DNA of 64,000 nucleotides from Hyaloscypha bicolor E (Eukaryota; Ascomycota; Leotiomycetes; Helotiales; Hyaloscyphaceae). The position numbers and the translations under genes are program-made. Positions 1 through 11,500 of this stretch are shown here, piece after piece. The DNA lies in contig NW_020194667.1 of assembly GCF_002865645.1 (NCBI RefSeq), positions 851,907-915,906 on the forward strand, written 5' to 3'. The notes beneath the pieces are model-generated. The model was not told where the DNA came from, made no database searches, and saw only the letters and a program-made list of their open reading frames with translations. The first letter of the stretch is position 1; every line of letters begins with the position of its first letter.

Positions 1-998
1 ATCTTTTATATATTATGATTAGGATGAAACATAAACATACCATTCATATATCCTCCAATTACAACCCCCGTGCCACTGGCAATAAAGGAGTACCCGATTT
101 GTGCCTCATCCAAATCATAAACGTCGACAAAGATGCCTGGTAAGGACGCTTGAATGCAAAAGAAGACCATGTAAGCCATTGCGCTTATGGACAATACGAG
201 CGATGTATCTTTGTAGAATACCAGACGGATAGACTTGAGCGGATTCGGCAACCATTTTCTCCTCTGTAAGGACCGTTTTCGATCATGATAACATTGCTCT
301 CCACCAACTGTCTGTGTTTCACTTTTGACAGGGAGATAGCTGAGTAGAGTCCTATTCAAAGGACCAACTTCCAAATTGCCACTGCCAACAATATTCCGTG
401 CGGTCTCTGGGAAGAACGTCAACAACACAAAAAGGAAAATGCCGCCGAGGATTGCCAAAAGCCAGAAAATCCATCGCCAGCCAACAGTGTCCGCTAGTAC
501 CCCACCAAGCAACGGCCCTATAATGATTCCAATATTCGTTGCAACCAAGGCTGGACCTAGCATTTTCCCCCTCTCAGCTGGCGGTGCTACGTCTGCAACA
601 ACTGCATAGCTAATTGCAGTTGCAGCCGATGATCCTGCACTCTGCAATATTCTCAACGCCAACAACGCTGCATACGAACTCTGCAGGGCAAGCCCGATAT
701 TCGCAACCACAAAAAGAGTGAATGTGAGTATATACGTCGGCCGTCGGCCGATGGTGTCCGCAAGGTCGCCAAAGATGGTTGGCGCAATGCCTTGGAAGAT
801 CAGGTAGACGGTAACAGTAAGGTTTATCATTTGCGGGGTGGTGTTCATGGCTTTCTCAAGCGCTGGGAGACATGCTATATAAATGTTTGCGCAGAATGGC
901 GAGAAGAACATCGATAGTCCAATCATCAATATCAAGAGGCGTTTCTGACGAGCTGTGAAGACAGTATAAGGCACAATACTTGATGGCGGGTCGGCCAT
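1..998 (-). CDS. MFS multidrug transporter (DHA1-like), 3' end outside window
   Basis: Proton-coupled drug/metabolite exporter of the plasma membrane. Visible are several hydrophobic segments. Motif A appears as GDLADTIGRRP after the second helix, and motif C as GPLLGGVLADTVGW in the fifth helix, typical of 12-14 TM drug:H+ antiporters. The exon runs 998 to 41 and is followed by a clean GTATGT donor at 40-35, so the stop a few bases later is intronic and the gene continues past the left edge. The start MADPPSS (998) precedes the first helix by a normal distance; an in-frame ATG at 1082 and another at 1190 are alternatives that would add a non-conserved tail. Family membership is secure; substrate is unknown. 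Confidence 0.85.
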
Positions 999-1158
999 GG
1001 TAAGTTTTGTGATGGATAAAGTAGTGTCAGTGTCGACTGTCGTAGAATTATTTATCTTTGGCGGCCTGCATGTCTTGGACATGGGGTTTGCGCGACATTT
1101 TGTCAGGTTTAAAATCGGTTGATCGTCTATGATTGCTAACCTTCGGCAGCCAGCAGAG

Positions 1159-1172
1159 CCTATATATAAATA
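1159..1172 (-). promoter_or_regulatory. possible TATA box of the MFS gene
   Basis: On the minus strand the sequence reads TATTTATATATAGG, about 80 bp before the ATG at 1082 and 160 bp before the one at 998. Composition alone could produce it, since AT-rich relic sequence follows. Confidence 0.25.
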
Positions 1173-1190
1173 AGCTAGAGAATTTTGCAA

Positions 1191-1576
1191 CGTGCTTATA
1201 GTTATAATAGAATTACTTATAAGAAAATAATATTCTAATAATAGCTTTTATTAACTAGAGTTTTAAAATTTAAATTTAAGCACTATAAATACTTATAACT
1301 TATGAGTTCTCGGTTTAAATATAGGTACTCGGTTACTAAATTTCTAGACTTTCTTAAGGCTACCTTTAATAAACTATATAATATTAACTTTTAATTTCTT
1401 TAATTTAATGAATAATTATTAATTACTACTTTATAAAAAGTTTATATTTAAATAGCCCTTAATTAGTCCTATAACAAAATAATGAAAGTATTAAATTATA
1501 TATATTTTTTTTATAAATTAAATTAAATTTAAAGAGAAAGCTAAGTTTTTGTTATTCCTATCCCAGCGCCTCCACT
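1191..1576. other. AT-rich, RIP-like relic with no gene
   Basis: Strongly AT-rich stretch with many TTA/TAA words and stops in all frames. It resembles the large block after 36.8 kb and is probably a decayed repeat. No recognisable protein or RNA is seen. Confidence 0.5.
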
Positions 1577-1854
1577 TTACGAGCCGGTGGGCAGTAGTCT
1601 GTGCGTTCAGGCCTGTTTTCAGGCATTTTCAGGCTTCACAAATTCGCTTATAGGCCTTGGAAAACTAAAGTCTCCTTAAACACTTAAAAGTTATAAGATA
1701 ACAAAAAATAGTCACGACTTCATATTTAGCATTAGAGAAGTAAAGTAACTAAAGCATAATTTGATTAATTAATTTTTAAAGATTTGATCAGTTGAAAATT
1801 TTATTTATTAGTAAAATGCCCTGAGCGTACAGACTACTGTCGGGAGGCTCGTTA
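1577..1854. mobile_element. MITE A, Harbinger-like, TTA target duplication
   Basis: A 272-bp element (1580-1851) starts CGAGCC and ends GGCTCG, flanked by TTA at 1577-1579 and 1852-1854. The terminal inverted repeats run about 40 bp with mismatches: 5' end CGAGCCGGTGGGCAGTAGTC; the complement of the 3' end reads CGAGCCTCCCGACAGTAGTC. Both ends also share TCAGG/GCAT words further in. No coding capacity is seen. TTA duplications are typical of PIF/Harbinger elements (family knowledge); the assignment is inference. It shares the middle TTA with MITE B. Confidence 0.7.
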
Positions 1855-2119
1855 CGAGCCTGCTGACATAAGTCCGTGTTTTTAGCGATGTTTTCAGGCA
1901 TCACAAAACCAAAGTCGCCCACTTCACTTCACAATTTCTTTACAACTACAGATTAAATCTTCGCATAATTCAAGCGCACGCAATGAAAAAGTATAGAGTG
2001 AGTTTAGAAGGCCTTTAAACTTAATTCTAGGTATAAAATGAAAGCCTCCAAAATAGTTATGGGGCTCATTTCTTAGCGAAATGCCCTAAAAACACGGACT
2101 TATGTCTGCAGGCTCGTTA
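1852..2119. mobile_element. MITE B, Harbinger-like, tandem to MITE A
   Basis: A 262-bp element (1855-2116) with nearly perfect inverted ends: CGAGCCTGCTGACATAAGTC at the left, and a right end whose complement differs by one base over the first 20 and continues with CGTGTTTTTAG. It is flanked by TTA at 1852-1854 and 2117-2119. Its terminal repeats match those of MITE A, so both belong to one family. The interior lacks an ORF and differs from that of A. Confidence 0.75.
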
Positions 2120-3400
2120 GGTTACTCGTTAGTCTGGCCCATAATCGACACCCAGGAGCGTGTCGTTTTACATTTTCCCAGCTAAAGGGGCTTCGTGGTG
2201 CGCAGGCCGATTGAACCCATGAGTATGAATAGGTATCTCACCTATTAGCGGCCCCGCCAACGTTTGGGTGTTATACTGACTTTCAGGCTGCACGAGGTTG
2301 CCTGCTGTGGCCATCTTTGGGCCCAAGATATTTAAAAAGGCATCAGGCGGGACAGCCCGACCACAAGGTTTAATGAAAGGATTTGATTTTCTAGCCTTAT
2401 TAGTCGCCAATAATTTGTTCTAGATTGAAGTGCCTTGATTGCCTGTGGGCAAGGGAACTTCGACGAGGCTAGGCACGCCAAGTACGCTTCCAATGCCAAA
2501 TTTGTCTGTCCTGGCCAGGTGTCGGAGTTTGACCCAACGATTGGTAATTTTCATTCCCTTGTGTGACCCACTAAGAAACCAGTGGGCGATTGAGAGTGAG
2601 AGGTGTTGCTTTCAGCCTCCAGAGACATCATCATGGTTTGGCGACACTCTGGTGGGCGGGTTAGCCCCGTGGCTGTCCAACGCGTCGCAGCCTCTAAGTT
2701 TCATAAGTTCGTTAGTGGCAAAGATTTTGTCTCTAATGCACGCCACAGGTCAACCAACGCCCCAGTTTACTATCTATTGGGAGGGACTGCCCACCTTCAA
2801 AAATGATATGAGTCGGATGGTCTGACAAATGCAGCAAGGTTGCAGAGAGAGCGACTGGTAACCATATGAACTGGCGGGTTCGGTGTGTTAAGTGCCTGCA
2901 TGACACCTTTGAGAAGAACTTGCCTACCCCAACGCTTCCAATCCCCAGCTTCCTCTTCATCAACCCTCCCCCTTGCATTCTCGCCTACCTATTCTCGCTC
3001 AATTATTTTCTGTTTTCTGGCTCTTACTGGGTCATTGTCGTCGTACAACATGCCTTATCCTTCACTTTTTGGCCATTCTGTGTGAGCTTATTTTGCGATA
3101 TTCTTGAATAGAATAGCAGGTGTGCCACACTTAACGGTCAAGAGTATATGATACTGTTTTCGTGGCTGTAGTTGTGTGACCATCTCTTCTTTCTATATAT
3201 TCTCTAGTTCTTCCCCAATTTCCATGCCAGAATTCAACCCAGACTCAATTTTTCCCTAGCTTTCTTTTCTAACTATAATCTTACCTTCACACGCCTCGTA
3301 TTTTTAATTGCGCTCTGCGTGTGTGCATTGCGGTAAAAAAGAATCCGTAGAACCCTCCTCCCCTAATATTAAAAAAAATGGGAATGGGAATGGGTATGTA
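2120..3400. other. unassigned region with short ORF fragments
   Basis: GC content returns to normal and open stretches exist on both strands. One is an 80-codon minus frame (2410-2168) rich in Pro/Gly; others are plus frames at 2439-2825 and 2866-3111. None shows a domain I recognise, and neighbouring frames contain stops. The stretch around 2900-3060 is CT-rich like a fungal 5' leader and is followed by an ATG and a GTGAGC donor-like site near 3080. This may be the decayed remains of one or two genes; I cannot name them. Confidence 0.3.
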
Positions 3401-3434
3401 TTGCTAGCGCAATCTTTTAAACATTGGTATTATC

Positions 3435-3770
3435 ATGTTTGACGCTTTCATAGCTGCGAGAAACCCGCGAACACCAATCATGAACCCCCCGAATGAATGT
3501 ACACCGCCAGGAGCTCCGAAGCCAGCCCGATTTAAGCCCAAACAATCAACATCAAGGGCGGTAACGACTAAGACACAAGATGGGTCTTCATCTGCTGTAG
3601 AGGATCTAGTGAATGACATTGATGGCTTGGGAATAAGCGGGATCGGCGATCACTTAGTAGATGTAGGATCTTTCCCTTTGCTTTTAATTAATAATCAGAA
3701 AACTGATATTTTAATAGATAGGATCCATATCCTTTGCGAAAAAATCTGTAGGAAACATGAATCTCTTTGA
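3435..3770 (+). CDS. hypothetical ORF, 111 codons
   Basis: An open frame with a Pro/Lys/Thr-rich first half and a hydrophobic patch near its C-terminus. No domain is recognised. It sits between unassigned sequence and the ASL gene on the opposite strand. It is GC-balanced and could be an exon of an unrecognised gene or chance. The antisense frame over the same bases is also open, which lowers confidence. Confidence 0.2.
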   Translation: MFDAFIAARNPRTPIMNPPNECTPPGAPKPARFKPKQSTSRAVTTKTQDGSSSAVEDLVNDIDGLGISGIGDHLVDVGSFPLLLINNQKTDILIDRIHILCEKICRKHESL

Positions 3771-4078
3771 ATAGATTTGGAATACATTAGGTTCATGGAG
3801 GTGGAGTTCACGTTGCTGCGAAATAGGTTGCAGTTTAGTTACTTCGATATGGCAGAGCAGGACTCAAATCCATAATCCGATAGACTATTGCTTGAAATAT
3901 TTCTAATGATTCGAAATGACGTTAGTTGAGCTGCTTAGGCTGTGGAGGTTACTTACACTGTCGCTGGAATTCAAATTTCGCTGACGAAGCACCTTCCCAA
4001 CCCGCTATCGCTTGCATTACCTACGAGTACTCATAAGATAATCCGGACAGCATTTTGTACAGTACATCTACTCTCGCT

Positions 4079-4898
4079 CTAGAGCCACCTCCTACTGCAT
4101 TTCGATCTCGACTCCTGAAGCGCGCGGTTACACTTAGTAGTTTTACAGAGCCACGATAGAGAACCAAGAAAAGCAAGACAGCTAAATCTTGACAACATCA
4201 CGTCAATAATGAGCCCCATATAGCAGACAAGAATGATAACATATCTGACCAAGAGGTCAGCCCCAAAGGCGAATCTAATCATTCGCCCGCAAGGTGTTAG
4301 AAATGCTGTTCTCCTGTTTCCTAAGGCCTGCGTCAAAGGAAACTCAAAAGGCCAGGGAAAATCAACACAAGATCCTTCATGAGATGGTAACAGTAATCAG
4401 TGCGAAGGGTCACGTTTCCCAAAAAGCTGCTGGAAACCTTCATCGTCGAACCAGTCTTGCCGTCCGTAGAGCCGGTGGGTTCAAAGAATTCGAACCGGGC
4501 CGAGCTACTCAGAAAGCCGCGGATGACCAGCACTCAGGAGGGGTCCAGATACATACGAAGCCGCTGGATGGTCCGGGCTAACAAAAGGTCCAGCTACCAA
4601 ATCAGCTATGGGCCAGGAAATTCGCGATGCTAAATTCGAAGCCCTAAGAAAACATGTTCAGCATCAGAAGATATTAGACAAAGATAAGATCCGGAAGGCA
4701 CCGTTCGCAGAGCATTTAACAAGCTACAACAGGGCATGCATTAGGGACTTTCTCCTAAAACAAGCTTACTGGTATGACAAGAACAAGTGTCCTAGTGGTC
4801 TGAGGTACTATGGGGATGGTGGTCCAAAGCCGACATTGAGACTTGGAAGGCAGATGTTCAAGAAGATATCCTTACGCGGGTACCATAAAATAAATTAA
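4079..4898 (+). pseudogene. broken ORF cluster, unknown product
   Basis: Three overlapping plus-strand frames (4294-4581, 4400-4633, 4608-4898) follow one another, as expected of a gene carrying frameshifts or missing introns. The last one is basic, with motifs such as FLLKQAYWYDKNKCPSGLRYYGD and a C-terminal GRQMFKK. I do not recognise the family. It could also be a small real gene at 4608-4898 (96 codons). Confidence 0.25.
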
Positions 4899-5099
4899 GA
4901 ACAGACAGGTATCTCGAGGAATTCAGAGCTAGAGCAGCAGCGACGGCGACTGCAAGTACAGAGCGACAGTGTCACAAATGACGATAAACCTGTCAGACGA
5001 CGAAAGCCACGTTAAACCTATCGCGCGATGTCATATAAGGACGGATTCCGCGATATCAATGAACTTCTCCTCGCTGAACCTCACGAAGGATCCTTCTCT

Positions 5100-6660
5100 C
5101 TAACTCCATGTCTTCTTCAGTGCTTCCAGCTGTTCCAAGACTGCAGAGCGACTAGTCCCGCCTGTAGCATACTTCAACTCCACAGAGCGCTCGTAGTCGA
5201 ACACACTTAGCACGTCGTCGCCAAACCTCTTGTCAATACCTTGAAACTGCTCAATAGTGAGTTCGTTCATCCCTTTTGCCTCATGTTCGGCAAGTGCGAC
5301 CATCTTGCCCGCCAAGTGGTGCGTCTCACGGAATGGTACACCTGCGCAAATATCAGCAAGAGAGTTACAAAAGTTCCAACGTATAGCACAGCTTACCTTT
5401 CCTGACTAGATACTCAGCAAGATCCGTTGCCAACATGTCTGGGCTTAGTGCAGCACGCATTTTATCTGGATAAACCGTAGCTGTGGCCAGCGACCTCGCC
5501 GCAATCTGGAGACTGTCCTTCAAGGTCTTGACAGTATCTAACATCGGCTGCACGCTCTCCTGCAGGTCCTTGTTATACGTGGATGGGATACCTTTGATGG
5601 TCATCATCAGGCCGGCCATTGACCCGAATATTCTCCCGGACTTGCCACGCAGGAGCTCAAGGGAGTCGCTGTTCTTCTTCTGTGGCATCAAAGAGCTACC
5701 AGTTGTATAAGCGTCTGCCAGCTTCACGTAACCGAATTCCAACGAGCTGTATATGATAAGGTCCTCCGACCAGCGCGATAGGTGACTGCTGATACTAGAG
5801 GCACATTGTAGCGCCTCGACAACGAAATCTCGGTCACCGACTGCGGACATGCTATTCATGATGAGACCCTCGAAGCCTAGTTCTTTTGCCATCTGCACCC
5901 TATCAATGCCAAAGGCATTACCAGCAACGGCACCGCTACCAAGAGGGAGTTTGTTGATGTTCTTTCTCGTGAACCGCAGGCGCTCGAGATCGGATTGGAA
6001 TGCCGTGGCATAGCTGAGAAGCCAGTGGCTCCATCGGATAGGTTGTGCCCTTTGAAGATGCGTGTAGCTTGGCATGATGTAGTCAATATCCTGCTCAGCA
6101 CGTTGAGTAATGGCCTTGAGGAAATCGACAAGGTACTCCTCAATCAGATTCAGCTCATCACGGAGCCACATGCGCATGTCGGTCGATACTTGGTCGTTGC
6201 GGCTGCGGCCTGTATGTAGCTTTCCTGCAATCTTTGTTCCGATCACTTCGCCGAGGCGGCGTTCGTTCGCAGTATGGATGTCTGTTCCCTTAGTAGCTGA
6301 TCTCTAAAAAGGAAGTTTGGTACAATCAAACCCCGCTTGGTGTCCCAGCGGAAGTATAAATGGCATCTGTACCAAAGTTTGCTTACCTTCATCTCCGGGT
6401 GCTGGCGCGAACTTGCCCTCCTCCCACTCCTGGAGAATTTCCCGCAGACCTCGCTCAATAATCTCGAATTCTTCTTTCGTAAGGATACCTGTCTTGACGT
6501 TGGCCCTGGCGTACGCTATTGAGCCTTTAATGTCCTGGGCGTAGAAAACGCGATCGATTGATAGACTCTCATTGTACTGGTCCATCAAAGGGTCCGTGGC
6601 ACCCGTAAATCTGCCGCCCCATAATCGAATTGGCTGGTCATTTTTGGGTAGCTGGGCCAT
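5100..6660 (-). CDS. arg4/ASL: argininosuccinate lyase
   Basis: Cleaves argininosuccinate to arginine and fumarate, the last step of arginine biosynthesis; in fungi usually a cytosolic homotetramer. Exons 6660-6387, 6281-5397 and 5341-5100 give 466 residues, the usual family length. Splice sites are GTAAGC...CAG in both introns (105 and 55 bp). Seen motifs: RLWGGRF near residue 12, [13 protein letters not shown] across the first junction, HTGRSRND near 114, THLQRAQP near 165 (catalytic Thr-His region) and the fumarase/ASL signature [10 protein letters not shown] near 276 carrying the catalytic serine. No lesions are seen. The junctions restore strictly conserved sequence, so the exon model is firm. 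Confidence 0.96.
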
Positions 6661-7637
6661 GGTGACGATCTGGGGTAGGTCGAAAGATGAAGATTAGCTC
6701 AAAACCAACATAAAATTGAGGTCGCGTTCGCGAGCGGGGGGAATTATGCGGGGCAGAAATTTTTTTATTTTTATGTGGGGCAAGATGATCGGCGCCAGCC
6801 GCTGATTAGCCGCCTTGGCCCGCTCCCCTCCTTTCGGAGAGAAGTTCTTCCCTTCCGACTACTTTCTTCTTTCCTCTATACAGACTTCACATCCTGTCTC
6901 TCTTAAGGAGACAAGAGACAATACTCTACACTCTTTAGGAGATCTCTACTTCCTGGCGTTCCCTTATTTATGTGTTCTATATCGCTATTAGGAGGACGCG
7001 GCTACTCGCTATCTATCCCTTCACATTATCGTACTAAAGCGATAGCAGGATTATGACTAAGCACGGCAGCGTACAGCACCAGCAGTAGATAGTGAGAGCC
7101 GAGCAACCTGAGCAGACGTCTCTCTAAACTGAGTCGAGGGACTGAGTCCTGTCTAAGCACCTTGAGCACCTCTAAATCAGACTGCCCACGATTATGTGGA
7201 ACGCACCTTCGGCCCCTTACGTGCCATGGCTATAGTTTCCTGTCTAATTTCCCCAGATGACCGTTTCTGCGCCCTTAAAAATTGTTATAAATAGAGTAAA
7301 CTATTTTTAGATTCGGAGTACTACAATTACGACTATATCGGTTTAAAGGGTTGCACCTTAGAGTAGTTGCGTGTATAGTAGAGATTAATTCAGCACATAT
7401 CCGCGTTCGGAACTGATAGCTGATGATTCGATTAACTCCAAGCCACTTGAATGACAAGATGAAATGAATCAACTCCGGGGAGGGACGTTACTCATTCCTT
7501 CAAAGATTGATCTGGGATTTTCGCGTCGAGAGGAACTTACCCTTAAACTTCTTAATGTGTATGTCTTGCTTTTTGTTGCGCTGTCTCATTTTTCAGTGCA
7601 CCCAGTGAGTGTGCGAAGAAGAAAAAATCACATTAAT
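6661..7637. other. ASL upstream region plus possible LTR-retrotransposon leader relic
   Basis: The first 100-150 bp are presumably the ASL promoter. From about 6790 to 7060 there is CT-rich sequence with repeated CTCTA/CTTTAGGAG words, resembling a retrotransposon leader. It is followed by an ATG at 7053 whose frame is broken by 11 TAG/TAA/TGA stops in about 140 codons. The stops could be RIP products, but that density is also possible by chance, so this is not called as a gene. Two TGAGTC words at about 7130 and 7145 are noted under findings. Confidence 0.3.
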
Positions 7638-7866
7638 TGTGACGGCTGGCGTCACATGGGTGCTACAGGTTGGTTTCAGCTAAGGTTCCAAGCTATGGTT
7701 CAAACTAAGCTCGGATTCCAAAGCTCGGCATTTCAGTGGTCTTGGCCATACCTACTTATCCACTGCCACACCTCACTCTCTCTTCTCTCCTTAGCTTTAG
7801 ATTCTGTAGGACATTGGAATCATTGATCTTTGCGCCTCGTTCCATCGCTTTGTTCCTGCCGTCACA
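7638..7866. mobile_element. solo LTR-like relic 1
   Basis: A 229-bp segment begins TGTGACGGC and ends GCCGTCACA, a perfect 9-bp inverted terminus of the TG...CA type found in fungal LTRs. Inside is a CT-rich stretch followed by CTCCTTAGCTTTAGATT, which recurs in the next relic. No clear 5-bp target duplication is visible. Interpretation as a solo LTR is inference. Confidence 0.5.
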
Positions 7867-8042
7867 AATCCGTCCAATTTCTATAAGCTAGTAAGTCAGC
7901 TGGATCACGCTCAAGGGGATCCCTTCAGGCTCCCTCGAGAATTGGTTACAGTTTCTATATTGTCTACATATAGAATTTTGTAAATCCTTTTGCCTGCAAT
8001 ACAGCCGCCTCTTTGAGTTTATGAAGATATCATGAAGGTATA

Positions 8043-8242
8043 TGTGGCGGCTCCGCTGGGACGGCCCCAGTCATGTGTAGAGGCCCAGAGGCTGCCCCCA
8101 CTTCTCACGTGAGCCGTATACCTTGTATATAGCCCTAATCTCTCACACTCTTATCTTATCTCCTTAGCTTTGGATTATCAGTAACTGGGTTTATTAAGCT
8201 TCACTCAAAACCTCTGGTTCTCCTTCGCTTCGTGCAGTCACA
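8043..8242. mobile_element. solo LTR-like relic 2, diverged relative of relic 1
   Basis: About 200 bp starting TGTGGCGGC and ending GCAGTCACA, with the shared word CTCCTTAGCTTTGGATT at the corresponding internal place and a TATATA just upstream of the CT-rich part. It has the same layout as relic 1, weaker termini and no target duplication. It is in the same orientation. Confidence 0.4.
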
Positions 8243-8538
8243 GGGCTGATTTTGAAAGAGCTTAATGCTAATCTCGTATACTTATTCCTCGAATTTCTCT
8301 CGAGACTAGGCATTTCTCTATTCTATAATACTCTATACTTACTTTAGACTTGAACTTAATATTTACTAGATTAGTATTACTATATTACTAGTTACTTTAA
8401 TTAAAAGTCCCTAAATTTTATAAATAATACTTCCATATTATTTTAAAATTCCTTGCACTTTTAGCTTCGTGATTTTATATAACATCATTAAATTACGTTT
8501 TTATCTAAGATCTCGATCCTAGCCTATAGGAGTAATAT
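8243..8538. other. AT-rich relic downstream of the AAA gene
   Basis: AT-rich, stop-dense sequence similar in texture to the block after 36.8 kb; no gene seen. It may contain the 3' UTR of the AAA ATPase gene. Confidence 0.4.
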
Positions 8539-11500
8539 TTAACTCCTCGTCTCGTCGGTAGTAGTCTGTTTCCCGAATTTATCATCCCGAAGTCCTAGTC
8601 TATACGCCAAATCTGCATCCTTGACACCTTCATGTGTCGACGTAATGTAATCCTTGAACGCACTAGACATGCTGACGATTTGGCTTAAATGCTTCTCCTT
8701 GATCTCTGGGATGGAATCTTCAACAGAAGCACCCTTCTCTCTGGCCATCTTGGAATCGTAAATGGCAAGAGCAACGGCCGTTTGAAAAGCTACGATTCGC
8801 GAATCAGCCATAGACAGATACTAACAGGTGGTAAACGTACCATTGCGGATTTCGCGGCCATTCCATTCCAGCGTCTTGACTTCCTTATTCTTCTTGACGT
8901 ACTCCTTCGCATCGTACTCATAGATGATCTCTGGTCCGCCGTGCTTGTGGTCTTCCTTGAGTTTGCGAAAGAGGTTATCCCATATCTGCCCCCGCGCTGA
9001 GTCGTCGAGGCGCTCGTAACCAATCGATACGTGGATGCGAGACATGAATGCTTCGTCAAACTGGCCTACACGGTTGGTGGTTAAAAACAAGATGCCTTGA
9101 AAGTACTCGAGTGCGCGCAAAAAGACTCCATGGAAGGACTTTTGTTAGCAGCTTTCTTTTCGCATCTGAAGTGAGTGATCTTACTCGATACGATACTGTT
9201 GCGTTTGAGATCGTTGACTGAGCGCCGCTCGAGATAGACGTCAGCCTCGTCGAGCAATACAATGGCGTCCCAGCTGTTGGCGTCTTTGAAAAATCGGAGA
9301 AGATTCTTCTCGAGTTTAACGGGATCGTCTCCTAGATCAGCCGCAGTGATGCTTAACAGTGGCCTTTTTGTATACTCCGCGACAGACTCTGAAGTAAGAT
9401 CAGTATTTCCTTTGAATTATTGGTCGCTATCCATACCAGCTGTGAGCGTCTTCCCGGTTCCAGGGGGCCCGTGTAAGAGGAAGATTTGGCCTTCCCCTTT
9501 TCCGTGGATGAAATCAGCGCTGAAGAGCTCAGCTTGGCCGCTGCTGTCCGCGTAGGTCTTGACGATCGCTTTAATTGTGTCCTTATTTGTTTCGGGTCGC
9601 ATGACGAGTTGATCGATTGCATTTTCCACCATCCTGGGGTTGTCCAGACCGCTGACATCGAGGAGATCTAACACAGGTCAGGATGCTTCTGCTCCGATGA
9701 ATTAGATGTTAGGCGAACTCACCGTACGCGCGATCTTTGAAGATAAATCCAAACATGTGAGACATGCATAGCAAGTACTGATGCTCCGAAAGATTCTCAG
9801 TCTCCTTTGGATCGATGGCGTCATAGTCGCCGAACGTCACGGATATGCAGTTGTCCTTCACGGTATCGAAATTTATGCAACTACTACATTCGCAGCGAGG
9901 GGTCCTAGCTTTTTCGCCAATGTCAGTATCATCATCACCTAAATCCCAATTGAATAATGACTCGAACTCGCTCCCATCCCACGGCTGAGACTCGTGCTCA
10001 ACAACCACTCGGGTACGGTTGTACTGAGAAGGGGATTAGTACCGCGATCAAGTGGCTACATACTGAGCATGAATAGTTGCTCACCTTCCTCCAGCCTGGC
10101 TTTAGCCCTACGCCGGTGTATTCCAGGAACGCGGGTGATTTGGCAAATCGAAACACCTTTTTCCCACGTTCAATAAGCTGCTTTCGCCGCACGCCGTCGT
10201 CCATCTTATCTTTGAATCTGGTTGGGAACAACGGTAGTGAGATTATGTCCCGCTCATTGTCAAATACCGGCACGTCGATGACTTCGGATTTCCGTTTGAC
10301 GACTTTTCCATCATATTTCAAATTCCACACCCTAATGGAGTAGTTCTGAGCTCTGACTGACCCCACCCCCAGCCCTCCAAAGAAGTGTTCAACGCCGCCC
10401 AATACCTCTTCGACTACGTACGCGTTCAGCTGTCCATTTCGACGGACATAAACGTCAGACCCAGGCTTCAGCAGCAGCCAAAATCCTGCGAATGTTGTAG
10501 TGGGTACTTTCTTAGCCCATTTGGCTTCCAACTCCTTAATCTGAATATTAGGCTCCCGGTCGAGGTACTTGAGTAGTAGGTCAATATGACGGTTACATTC
10601 TTCGTTGTACGCCAGCGTGTGATTCGATCTCAGTCCAGTGGTGTCGTTTCTGTAGTCGGACAGCTCTTGTTTATGGTAGAATAGGTCCCCATAGGGGTGT
10701 GGAAACACCCCTTCTTTCAGCTGATCAACGTTGTCTCCAGACAGCGTTTCGGATGAGTATTTAATGATCGCCCGCAGCGCGTTGAGCAGAAACGGCGAGT
10801 GGATGTACAGACGCGTCCTACCGATGCGGTCTCCGACCTCTAATTTCGGCCCGCGATTTGGGGTGGGTTTTTGCCGACTGTTGTTGATCTGATAGAACGT
10901 TATAGATATCTTCTCCTCAAGCACAGGAAGTGTTCGGGCTTTGCTGTCTGATGTCTCTAGGACCACAGAATTGTCAGAGGACGTGCTGTACAGGAATGCC
11001 GAGCGTCCATAGGGATCCTTCTCGTGGTAGTCGATCGTGTACTTGATTTTCACTGCATACTTGCCCTCAGAGTCTTTTTTACCCCCCTCAGATTCATCTC
11101 GGTACGTATTAGAAACATCGCCAGAATCGGCAGATGAATCCGTGTGGGAATCAGTCTGAGACTGAAGGCGGATTGTGACTGTCCATCCTGGCTCAACCAA
11201 CATTTCCCAGAGGGGGGGTATAATAACTATATTTGTATCGTCGATCCGAAGTTCGTACTTGCCCTCATCAATCTCCTTCTCTTCTTTGTTGTCTTTATAG
11301 GAAAACTTGATAAGGTATTCCATGCCCTACGACAAGTTAGCAGTCACATATGCAAGGACGGCGATTAACGCACCTTCCATGTCTTACAAACAGCCCAGGG
11401 CAGCATGTACTGCTTTCCGCCATAGTGTTTCAAAGATATGAAGTTTTTCTTGTTGGCCACCGGCGTTTTGGCTGGTAGTTCTTCCTGAGCTGGGGCCTTG

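Noticed and set aside
3845..3885. tRNA-like 3' half on the minus strand (GGATTTGAGTCCTGCTCTGCC)
   Set aside because: No matching 5' half, D-arm or acceptor pairing upstream; not called as a tRNA gene.
7053..7590. possible stop-riddled retroelement Gag frame starting MTKHGSVQHQQ
   Set aside because: Eleven stops in about 140 codons can be explained by chance; no domain motif beyond the suggestive first residues.
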